Shown: piece after piece, positions 17,757 through 23,824 of the stretch | Numbering within the stretch: position 1 is the first letter of the stretch | Layout of the letters: each line of letters begins with the position of its first letter | Assembly: GCA_040182905.1 (NCBI GenBank) | Contig: JARQWU010000163.1 | Span: forward strand, 1 to 23,824 | Direction of reading: 5' to 3' | Length of the DNA stretch: 23,824 nucleotides | Source: Barthelona sp. PAP020 | Lineage: Eukaryota; Metamonada: BaSk clade | Position numbers and translations under genes: made by a program | Notes under the pieces: model-generated | What the model saw: the letters and a program-made list of their open reading frames with translations, nothing else | What the model was told of the DNA's origin: nothing | Database searches by the model: none

Positions 17757-18094
17757 GTTAATCAAAGAAAAAAACAAAGAAGAAGTCTTGATAAATATTT
17801 CTTGTTTTGGTAATTACCTTTACATAAAATGTCTACAGAGTTGTTTGAAAATACCATAACATACCTTGAAAGAAGGAGAGAATAAAAAAATCTTAAATAT
17901 TTTGATAAATCTTCATTATAATCAAATAAAACTGCAATTGATCTTTTAAAAAAAAAAAAATTAAACAGATAATACTAGTTTATGAAGAAATTAATTCAAA
18001 AATAACTTGAATTTCAAAGAATTGAATGAAAGAAACTTTCAACTTTGCAGTTCGGAGCAAAATTAGATGTATTTACAAGAATAGAACAAAAACT
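17757..18094. other. Spacer between the DHHC gene 3' end and the small spliced gene
   Basis: 338 bp, both neighbours on the minus strand. It should hold the DHHC 3' UTR and the small gene's promoter. It contains an A13 run near 17948-17960 and TGTAAAT words shortly after the DHHC stop. I find no further ORF or RNA gene. Confidence 0.4.
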
Positions 18095-19024
18095 TCAAAT
18101 ATCTATTGCAATAATTTTTGATTGTTGACTAGAATTAAGACTAGTCAAGCTTATATCTTTTTTATCTTGCGTGATTATATCCCATGGAAGTGTTTCAGTT
18201 CTTTTTATGTGACTGGGCAAAAGTAATTTGCAAATAACATTGCCAAGCACCAATTTCAAATTAAAACAACACTTCCCCTTTCCTAATGGGAATTCTGAAG
18301 TATTATGCAAATAACCAATTGAGTTAATCTGATATTCAGTGTTTTCAGGTGCATTCATTAACGTTTGATTTAAAACAAAGGCCGTCCTATCCTCAATAGT
18401 TGTCACATTCGTACAGGAGTTCATCGTGAATGATATTAACATACTTCCAGACACGAAGCAAAACATGAATAAAAACCAAACCATAATAAGTGAAACAAAA
18501 GCAAAAGGATTTGATTGATTAGAGTTGAAATTTTTAATGATTACTATTAAATTGACTAAAAACCCCAGTCCTTGATGTAAGAACGAATAAATAAGAAACA
18601 AGAAAAAAAACTTTTCATTTCTCAATCCAACACAATTATCAACCCAAGGACAATGATGATCCATTTTCAAAACACATCTGTCACAGATAGAACAATGATG
18701 AGCTCTTGGTGGACGCCAATTATTGCAATGTTTACACCACGTCGCTTTATAAAAACTAGCTTCTGTTGTTATTAATTCTTCTTTGGGATGTTTTACAACA
18801 GTAGATGAAGGTTGATAATCATTATCAACAAATCCAGGATTTGAATAGACAGTTCGTGCATATGAGACTATCGAAAAAATAAAAATTATTTGATAAATTG
18901 CTTCTATAATACATAATATATATATGTTGGCAAATAAATATGGGAAAATTACGATTGTTGAATACAAATCACTCAATATACCCCAAATCCAAACAAAAAT
19001 CGTCATGCAACCATCTTTGCCCAT
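18095..19024 (-). CDS. DHHC-type protein S-acyltransferase (palmitoyltransferase)
   Basis: A 309-residue protein. Two hydrophobic segments (about 9-31 and 32-55) precede the cysteine-rich domain: WCKHCNNWRPPRAHHC (96-111), CSICDRC (111-117), MDHHCPWVDNCVGLRN (121-136). This gives the Zn-binding Cys/His set and the catalytic DHHC at 122-125. Helices follow at about 119-143 and 165-189, then the TTxE motif (TTIE, 198-201) and a polar C-tail. The family auto-acylates the DHHC cysteine and passes palmitate to cytosolic Cys of membrane proteins at Golgi, ER or plasma membrane. Length and four-helix topology are normal. No ankyrin domain is fused. The ATG at 19024 is chosen; an in-frame 98-codon ORF lies just upstream behind one TAA (19036-19034). 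Which zDHHC subtype it represents cannot be told from the sequence. Confidence 0.95.
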   Translation of the reverse strand: MGKDGCMTIFVWIWGILSDLYSTIVIFPYLFANIYILCIIEAIYQIIFIFSIVSYARTVYSNPGFVDNDYQPSSTVVKHPKEELITTEASFYKATWCKHCNNWRPPRAHHCSICDRCVLKMDHHCPWVDNCVGLRNEKFFFLFLIYSFLHQGLGFLVNLIVIIKNFNSNQSNPFAFVSLIMVWFLFMFCFVSGSMLISFTMNSCTNVTTIEDRTAFVLNQTLMNAPENTEYQINSIGYLHNTSEFPLGKGKCCFNLKLVLGNVICKLLLPSHIKRTETLPWDIITQDKKDISLTSLNSSQQSKIIAIDI

Positions 19025-19033
19025 TATTATTAC

Positions 19034-19330
19034 TTAATATTGAGTGTAACAAAGAACAATTAATAAAATAAAGAATCCAAAAAAAGAAGAATAACCCTCC
19101 CACAAAATGTTGAGGAATTGTATTCTCAAAGTAATTAATTTACAAAGAAACAAAGATATCATCAAACGGAATTGAGAAATAAAAGAGTTTTCTACTATGA
19201 GGAAGTTGTCTGCAATTGGTTGCTTTAAACTTTGAAAAATGGCTATAAGGAAATTGTAGCGAGGGTACGTGTCTCCCTTGTGTGTAATGATGTCGATTTT
19301 GGCTGAGAAATGAAATTTGATAATTTTCAT
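19034..19330 (-). CDS. Hypothetical 98-residue ORF in frame upstream of the DHHC gene
   Basis: An ATG-started frame of 98 codons with two hydrophobic stretches near its C-end (LMISLFLCKLITL; FFGFFILLIVLCY). It stops with TAA, and after only three codons (GTA ATA ATA) the DHHC ATG follows in the same frame. No family was recognised. It may be a separate short gene, a decayed N-terminal exon of the DHHC gene, an upstream ORF in its leader, or chance in AT-rich DNA. Confidence 0.25.
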   Translation of the reverse strand: MKIIKFHFSAKIDIITHKGDTYPRYNFLIAIFQSLKQPIADNFLIVENSFISQFRLMISLFLCKLITLRIQFLNILWEGYSSFFGFFILLIVLCYTQY

Positions 19331-19450
19331 CTCATGAAAAACTGGTTTAACTTGTAAAATACAACAAATAGAGGAATTGTTTTTGCTTTAAAAGACTACG
19401 TGAATTATAGTATAAGCTATACTAAATGGTCAAGGTAAATTTTTCAAGTG

Positions 19451-19582
19451 TTAGTTTTGAACATGGAGACAAAGAGATATAAAATATGGAAGGGAATAAG
19501 AAAGAATGTTGTTTATTTGGTTAAAGGCATTTGAAGCCCGATTGATCGAATGAAAACTATTTATTGCCTCGTAAAACCACAT
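19451..19582 (-). pseudogene. Fragment of a dispersed repeat family, 43-codon frame
   Basis: The minus strand is open from ATG 19582 to TAA 19451. Its middle, read from 19547-19494, gives INRASNAFNQINNILSYS. The matching DNA at 22983-23036 reads INRASKAFNQINTILSYS in its own open frame (50 of 54 bases equal). Outside this core the two copies do not match. This looks like a shared remnant of a coding repeat; the family is unknown. Confidence 0.35.
19494..19547. repeat. 54 bp dispersed repeat, copy A
   Basis: Matches 22983-23036 in the same orientation at 50 of 54 positions, without gaps. The edges are sharp on both sides. The partner copy sits between two longer repeat units near the end of the window. 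Confidence 0.8.
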
Positions 19583-19853
19583 GAAGGACTAAATACAGTT
19601 GATTAGTGTGTTTAAAGCGTTTAGGTGGTGTGAGTTCAATGTGTAGTTGGAAAGATTAAGTGAACTTTGATTTAACATTGTCAAAAGATGTGTTTCAATT
19701 ACTTTTACTTCATTGAGTTACTAAGAATTTGTTTTTTTCTTGTACTAGCCCCTTCTAGAACTTTGCAAAATTGGCGGCTGGAAATCTCAGTTGATCAACT
19801 AAGGACAAATGAAAATTTTTGATTTTGTAAACGATGCAACCTTAATTCAGCAT

Positions 19854-21944
19854 TCAGACATCATCATCACTTTCGTCCCCATCAAAAAAACTCTCGTCAT
19901 CGATATACTGACGCATATTTCCTCCATTACTTGTGTTGAGATCAATCAAATCCCAACATATATCAATGGTCATATCAAAATCTCTTTTATTCATGAAGAT
20001 ACCTGCAGATACAAATTGTCGAATTGTCGTATTATCGACATTCATTGCAACAAGAGTTGACAAAAGATAACCTTCACCTTGAACTAACTCAATTAATCGG
20101 GATTGAACCAAACGGTCAAAAGACAAGTCAATTGGTTCGCCGCTCTCTAATAATTGTTCAAAATTGGAACAGCTGAGCACACGATACTTTTTGGATTCCG
20201 CCCACTCTTTAGCAGGAGTGTATAGGGCATTAAAAAATAGTAACATATCTTTTCCTGTGATGTTAATTTCTGGACAGTTCAACAGCATTTTGGCAAGTGC
20301 AAGATGACGTTTTTTAGAACTAATATGTAATGAAGACCATCGATCATTCACATACAAATTGACATCAGCACCATGATCCAAGAGCATTTTAGCAATATCA
20401 AAATAACCTTCGTCACAACACACAAATAAGGGAGAATATCCACCTTTTCTACATAAATTGACATCAGCACCATGAGTCAAAAGCATTTGAACAATATCAA
20501 GCCGATTCTTTTGACAACTGATATACAATGGAGAGGCGTTATTATTATTGCATAGATTAACGTCAGCATCATTATTTAGAAGAATCTTGACGATAGCAAC
20601 ATGACCTTCTTGAGAGCTAATAAACAATGGAGAAGCACCATTATCATTACGCATATTCACATCAGCACCATTGTTCAAAAGAATTTCTGTAAGACCAAGA
20701 TATCTTCTTTGACAACAAAGGTATAATGGAGTAAAACCACCTTTTCTACACAAATTGACATCAACGCCATAATCTAGCAGCATAGTAACAATATCAACCC
20801 GATTATTTTGACAACTAATATACAATGGAGACACCCCATTATCGTTACACTTGTTAGCATTCACTCCTTCCTTTAACAACAACTTGACAATATCAACATG
20901 ACCTTTTTCACAACATGCATACAATGGAGAATATCCACCTTTTTTAAACAGACTACTGTCAGCTCCACGATTCAAGAGCATTTTGGCAACATCAACATTA
21001 CCTTCTTGACAACTGACATACAAGGCAGAAGCACCATTATAAATGGATTGATTAATATCTGCACCTCTATCCAAAAGCATCTTAACTATATTAACATGAT
21101 TACATTCACAACTAACCCACAATGGAGAATACCCACCTTTCATACACAAATTAACATCAGCATCATGATCTAAGAGCATTTTGACAACATCAATATGACC
21201 TTCTTGACAAGCAATATATAATGAAGAAGCATCATCGTTATCACACAGATCAACATCAGCCCCATGATCCAAGAGCAATTTCACAATGTCAAAATGGCCA
21301 AATTGACAACTGATAAATAATGGAAACAAGTTCTCATTGGTGCATAAACTAACATCAGCTCCATAATCCAAAAGCATTTTGACAATGTCAAGATGACCTT
21401 CTTGACAACTGATATATAATGGAGATGCGCCGTTGTTTAAACAACAATTAACATCAGCTCCAAAATCCAATAGTATTTTTGCAATGTCGAGATGACCATT
21501 TTGACAACAGATAAATAATGGAGAGACCCCATCATTTAAGCCCAGATTGTCAACATCGGCTGCGTGCTGCAAAAGCATTCTGGCAGCCTGAAAATGACCA
21601 TTTTGACAAGCAACAAATAGTGGAGAAGGTCCAATATCTGCACGACTCCCAAAATCCAATAAAAATTTAATAATTTCAATATTTCCAGAAAAAGCAGCCC
21701 CAAAAAGAGCTGTTCGTCCTTCTTTTCCTTGTTTATTTACATTAACTCCTGCTTTAATGCACTGCTTGATAATATCCAAATTTCCATTTAATGCAGCCCA
21801 ATATATCTTTTTTGGACGTCCATTTTCTTCAAATCCATCCACATCAAATCCATTCGGAACAATAACTTGATCCATTTTGTATTTAATGTATGGATCAACA
21901 ATTTCAACACCAATTTTGGTCTCACCACACATTTGCTCAATCAT
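19854..21944 (-). CDS. Ankyrin-repeat protein with 16 repeats and acidic C-terminus
   Basis: A 696-residue protein. The frame extends upstream to a GTG at 22019, but the first in-frame ATG is at 21944, and an in-frame TAG lies at 22088-22086. Residues 46-566 hold 16 ankyrin repeats, nearly all exactly 33 residues, with the pattern NGASPLYISCQEGHLDIVKMLLDYGADVN (shown here as a consensus built from GASPLYISCQEGH and DIVKMLLDYGADVN). The final 130 residues are not ankyrin, contain no motif I recognise, and end in DGDESDDDV. No kinase, PARP, SOCS, F-box or membrane segment is seen, so a soluble scaffold or binding protein is most likely; the partner is unknown. A cysteine recurs at the same position of most repeats (SCQ/CCQ). 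Repeats 7-12 alternate between two types, suggesting growth by two-repeat units. Repeat-bearing proteins of this kind are abundant in anaerobic protists. Confidence 0.9.
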   Translation of the reverse strand: MIEQMCGETKIGVEIVDPYIKYKMDQVIVPNGFDVDGFEENGRPKKIYWAALNGNLDIIKQCIKAGVNVNKQGKEGRTALFGAAFSGNIEIIKFLLDFGSRADIGPSPLFVACQNGHFQAARMLLQHAADVDNLGLNDGVSPLFICCQNGHLDIAKILLDFGADVNCCLNNGASPLYISCQEGHLDIVKMLLDYGADVSLCTNENLFPLFISCQFGHFDIVKLLLDHGADVDLCDNDDASSLYIACQEGHIDVVKMLLDHDADVNLCMKGGYSPLWVSCECNHVNIVKMLLDRGADINQSIYNGASALYVSCQEGNVDVAKMLLNRGADSSLFKKGGYSPLYACCEKGHVDIVKLLLKEGVNANKCNDNGVSPLYISCQNNRVDIVTMLLDYGVDVNLCRKGGFTPLYLCCQRRYLGLTEILLNNGADVNMRNDNGASPLFISSQEGHVAIVKILLNNDADVNLCNNNNASPLYISCQKNRLDIVQMLLTHGADVNLCRKGGYSPLFVCCDEGYFDIAKMLLDHGADVNLYVNDRWSSLHISSKKRHLALAKMLLNCPEINITGKDMLLFFNALYTPAKEWAESKKYRVLSCSNFEQLLESGEPIDLSFDRLVQSRLIELVQGEGYLLSTLVAMNVDNTTIRQFVSAGIFMNKRDFDMTIDICWDLIDLNTSNGGNMRQYIDDESFFDGDESDDDV
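20247..21809 (-). repeat. Array of 16 ankyrin repeats, 99 bp period, with a 198 bp higher-order period
   Basis: Repeats beginning GASPLY/GVSPLY alternate with repeats beginning GYSPL/GFTPL preceded by a KGG junction (repeats 7 to 12). In DNA the latter show as the recurring ATCCACCTTTT-type word near 20437, 20937 and 21133. Repeats 11-12 and 14-15 are the most similar pairs (both have ...NLCRKGG... at the junction and NR instead of GH in the first member). This points to recent duplication of two- or three-repeat blocks. Confidence 0.75.
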
Positions 21945-22556
21945 TGACTCAATTAATATCTTCAAATAATTAGTAACAACCGAAAACAAAGAAATTGAGA
22001 AATTAATAATTTTTTGCACAATTCTTTTTTCAGATAAGCGAATGTGTGTAATATGATAATGGCCAAAAATAAGGTTAAAAGCATACTAAAAGCCATTTTG
22101 TCGCATTGATGGATTCATTGTTACCTGAATATTTTTTTATATATCCTTCCAAAAATTGAAAAATCAACAGATATTGATTCAAGTAATATATGTGTTGAAA
22201 TGTTTCTTAAAAGAATTATTACAAGTTATACATTGTATTCATTTTAAACACCACCACAAATCAATATAAATTGTTCAAACGGCGATATAAGCAATTGGTT
22301 ATTATTATTTTAGTATCTGTTATTTCTTGCATTATTATATTTGTATTGAGTTTAATATAATCTCAAAACTGTTATCATATCAGTTGTATGCATTATTGTC
22401 AAAAATTGATGCTCTTCAAAAGTTGAATTACAAGAGAAGGAAATGAGGAGAAAAGTTTTTATATCGAGTTAGGGCTTCAGGAATTAACTGTTTCAGTGAA
22501 TGGAGATTGAATGCTTGATGTTGAGCAATATTTATTTAAATGATGTTTCATTGTTT
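21945..22556. other. Upstream region of the ankyrin gene
   Basis: 612 bp of AT-rich sequence that should hold the ankyrin promoter. The in-frame stretch 21945-22085 upstream of the chosen ATG is open but has no ATG. I looked for short or spliced ORFs on both strands and found only frames under 25 codons. No RNA gene or promoter motif was recognised. Confidence 0.4.
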
Positions 22557-22560
22557 TGTT

Positions 22561-22615
22561 TTTTTTGTAAATATGTATGGTTGTTTCGTAACTGGACTAA
22601 TTATTCTTTAATTTT
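22561..22615. repeat. Dispersed repeat, partial copy 1
   Basis: TTGTTTCGTAACTGGACTAATTA and its flanks correspond to TTGTTTCATAACTGGACCAATTA within 23230-23285. Only the far end of the unit is present. On the minus strand the homologous peptide SSYETTI is kept, but the Trp codon before it has become TAG. Confidence 0.65.
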
Positions 22616-22735
22616 ACCGAAATATTCATAAGATAAAATAAAAGGGGAAACATTGAGTTTTTTTTATTTGCGTTTGTATGTTGAAAATGATAGTTAGTGT
22701 TTTTCAATATTACCCTTTGGGTTTGAGATATTAAA

Positions 22736-22955
22736 GTTGAAAAAGTTTAGATTTTCTTTGGTAAAGTTTAAACTTTAAAATTTTGCTGTGGCAAAAATTC
22801 AAAAAAATATGAATGAAGAATTTTGGAGAAATTCTCCTATTTGATTGTTCAAATTATATTTCCGTCCCTGAATTCCTTTCCTGAGATTTTGACTGAAATT
22901 TGGTAGAATAAATTTACAATGTTTACTTTCTTTGGAAATGAATATAATTATTTCC
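22736..22955. repeat. Dispersed repeat, copy 2
   Basis: About 220 bp aligned to 23038-23262 in the same orientation. The first 85 bp differ at about 8 positions; later parts are more diverged but without large gaps. It includes AGGTAAAGTTTAAACTTTAAA-like sequence (TTTAAAGTTTAAA on the minus strand) after the reading frame's stop. Confidence 0.8.
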
Positions 22956-22978
22956 AAGCCAAGAAGCACTGTGGCCAT
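22799..22978 (-). pseudogene. 59-codon frame in repeat copy 2, probable coding remnant
   Basis: From ATG 22978 to TGA 22799 the minus strand is open. Its last 48 residues align without gaps to the minus-strand frame of copy 3 (29 of 48 identical; shared words include KESK, NFSQN, GEF and NS.F.FF). The frame also continues upstream without stop through the INRAS peptide shared with 19494-19547, although no ATG lies there within the repeat. The gene family is unknown; either a short real gene or a decayed one. Confidence 0.35.
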
Positions 22979-22982
22979 GAGT

Positions 22983-23036
22983 GAATAAGAAAGAATAGTG
23001 TTTATTTGGTTAAAGGCTTTTGAGGCCCGATTGATC
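22983..23036. repeat. 54 bp dispersed repeat, copy B
   Basis: Partner of 19494-19547 (50 of 54 bases equal). It lies between repeat copies 2 and 3 and is read, on the minus strand, in the same frame as the copy 2 remnant. Confidence 0.8.
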
Positions 23037-23037
23037 T

Positions 23038-23285
23038 GTTGAAAAACTTTAGATTTTCTGAGGTAAAGTTTAAACTTTAAAATTTTGCTTTTGCAAAAAT
23101 ACAAAAAAATAGGAATAAAGAATTTCTCCAAAATTCTCCTACTTGATCGTTCAAATTACATTTCAGTCTCTCAATTTCTCTCCCGGGATTTTGACTGAAA
23201 TTTGCTAGAATGAGTTTTCTGAATTTACTTTCTTTGTAAATAAATATAGTTGTTTCATAACTGGACCAATTAATTAATTTTTCTA
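23038..23285. repeat. Dispersed repeat, copy 3 (longest)
   Basis: Aligns with copy 2 over 23038-23262 and with the copy 1 fragment over about 23230-23285, so it spans both. It is about 220 bp upstream of the tRNA gene. Confidence 0.8.
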
Positions 23286-23424
23286 ATTTTTTTTCTATAA
23301 TAAACTGATGTAAATGAATTTTGAAATTGTTATAAATATTTGAATAGTATTTATAATTTACTATTTTAATAATGTAAATAATTAGTATAAAAGAATATAT
23401 AATTTTTGAATTATTTATTTTTAT
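23077..23424 (-). pseudogene. 115-codon start-less frame through repeat copy 3
   Basis: The minus strand is open from just after a TAA (23427-23425) to TAA 23079-23077, with no ATG. The C-terminal part matches the copy 2 frame; upstream it reads EKLINWSSYETTIFIYKESK across the copy 1 homology. The lack of a start and the neutral-looking divergence between copies suggest a decayed member of a multicopy gene or element. Function unknown. Confidence 0.35.
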
Positions 23425-23503
23425 TTAACCTCATTTGAAATTTTGCAATGCATTTTTTAATTTGATTGAATTCTTTAATCAATATATTTACTCAATATAC
23501 GTC

Positions 23504-23576
23504 GCCCGCGTAGCTCAGTTGGTAGAGCTACGGACTCTTAATCCGTCGGTCGAGGGTTCGAGCCCCTTCGCGGGCG
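23504..23576 (+). tRNA. tRNA-Lys (anticodon CTT)
   Basis: A 73 nt cloverleaf folds without mismatch in the acceptor stem: GCCCGCG (23504-23510) with CGCGGGC (23569-23575), discriminator G23576. D arm GCTC/GAGC, anticodon stem ACGGA/TCCGT with loop CTCTTAA (anticodon CTT, 23537-23539), 5 nt variable loop, and T arm with loop TTCGAGC closed by one G-T pair. Internal A box TAGCTCAGTTGG (23511-23522) and B box GGTTCGAGCCC (23555-23565) are pol III promoters. It has no intron and no encoded CCA, as expected of a nuclear eukaryotic gene. It stands alone, not in a tandem tRNA array, which argues against Entamoeba. Confidence 0.97.
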
Positions 23577-23824
23577 AGTTTTTGAAACTTTTATGAGGGA
23601 AATGAGATCGAGTCTGATCTTTTCAATTTTTAACAAAAAACTCTGAACAGTTCACGTTAGACTAAAGGGCAAAATTAAAGGCTTTAATTTATATTTACTA
23701 ACTGGGGTTGGGGAATTCACTCGACAAAATAATAAACATTTGATAAAAGCTTTTACTGTTCAAGGTTAGAGTTTGGGTTACTTGTCACTGGTCTGTTGTG
23801 CGTAGATTGGTTCAGAACTCTCCT
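23577..23824. other. Window end, no gene seen
   Basis: 248 bp after the tRNA. It is less A/T-run rich than other spacers. Apart from the terminator I see only short inverted words (AGATC/GATCT near 23605-23620). No ORF or RNA gene is supported. Confidence 0.35.
23579..23583 (+). terminator. RNA polymerase III terminator (T5)
   Basis: Five T begin two bases after the tRNA discriminator base, the usual pol III stop. Confidence 0.8.

Larger units (their letters stand above)
19331..19853. other. Spacer between the ankyrin and DHHC genes, carrying a repeat fragment
   Basis: 523 bp. It has a 7 bp inverted repeat with 3 nt loop (TAGTATA, 408-414 past 19000, with TATACTA at 418-424), the 54 bp dispersed-repeat fragment at 19494-19547, and a 10 bp palindrome GTTGATCAAC (19790-19799). 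It presumably contains the DHHC promoter and the ankyrin 3' UTR. I find no RNA gene. Confidence 0.4.

Noticed and set aside
21945-22019. Longer ankyrin protein starting at 22019
   Set aside because: The codon there is GTG, and no ATG exists upstream before the TAG at 22088-22086. The first ATG is at 21944.
22799-23131. 110-codon minus-strand ORF as a single gene
   Set aside because: It begins with TTG inside repeat copy 3, in a different frame from that copy's conserved one. Only the part after ATG 22978 and the INRAS stretch match other copies, so I describe those instead.
22561-23290. CRISPR array or bacterial insertion sequence
   Set aside because: The repeats are long, diverged and irregularly spaced, and the window is clearly eukaryotic. 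No transposase motif is readable.

Overview
The window is eukaryotic, strongly AT-rich and almost intron-free. Its genes are a bifunctional AdhE, PGK- and PP2A-type proteins, a DHHC acyltransferase, an ankyrin protein and a 4,607-residue receptor-like membrane protein. AdhE points to an anaerobic or microaerophilic protist. The one intron I can find is 40 nt, with a CTAAC branch-like motif close to its 3' AG, which recalls metamonads such as trichomonads. An archamoeba cannot be excluded, and the exact taxon is not resolved. The CDSs end in TAA or TGA, so the standard code fits.

Layout. Bases 1-181 (minus strand) hold the first 60 codons of adhE. A 0.9 kb divergent spacer leads to a PGK-like gene (1098-2375) that has lost most 3-phosphoglycerate-binding arginines and a catalytic lysine. 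A complete PP2A catalytic subunit gene follows only 38 nt later (2414-3340). From 3550 to 17373 one uninterrupted ORF encodes a giant surface protein: signal peptide, seven propeller/EGF-like modules of about 380 residues, an ephrin-receptor-like cysteine-rich stretch, IPT/TIG-like domains, about 1,000 residues of beta-rich sequence, a second cysteine-rich stretch and about seven C-terminal membrane helices. Convergent to it lies a tiny spliced gene of 54 codons with a 40 nt intron (17552-17756), visible only by reading across the splice. Then come a DHHC palmitoyltransferase (18095-19024) and a 16-repeat ankyrin protein (19854-21944), both on the minus strand.

The last 2 kb hold partial copies of a dispersed repeat that looks like decaying protein-coding sequence on the minus strand. 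A related 54 bp piece lies between the DHHC and ankyrin genes. The final gene is an intronless tRNA-Lys(CTT) with a T5 terminator.

The genes do not form one pathway. AdhE and PGK are both tied to fermentation and glycolysis by family, but this PGK is probably not an active enzyme. The strongest leads are the PGK pseudoenzyme, the hidden spliced membrane microprotein, the giant 7TM-like modular receptor, and a 5 bp hairpin-loop micro-inversion between two repeat copies.
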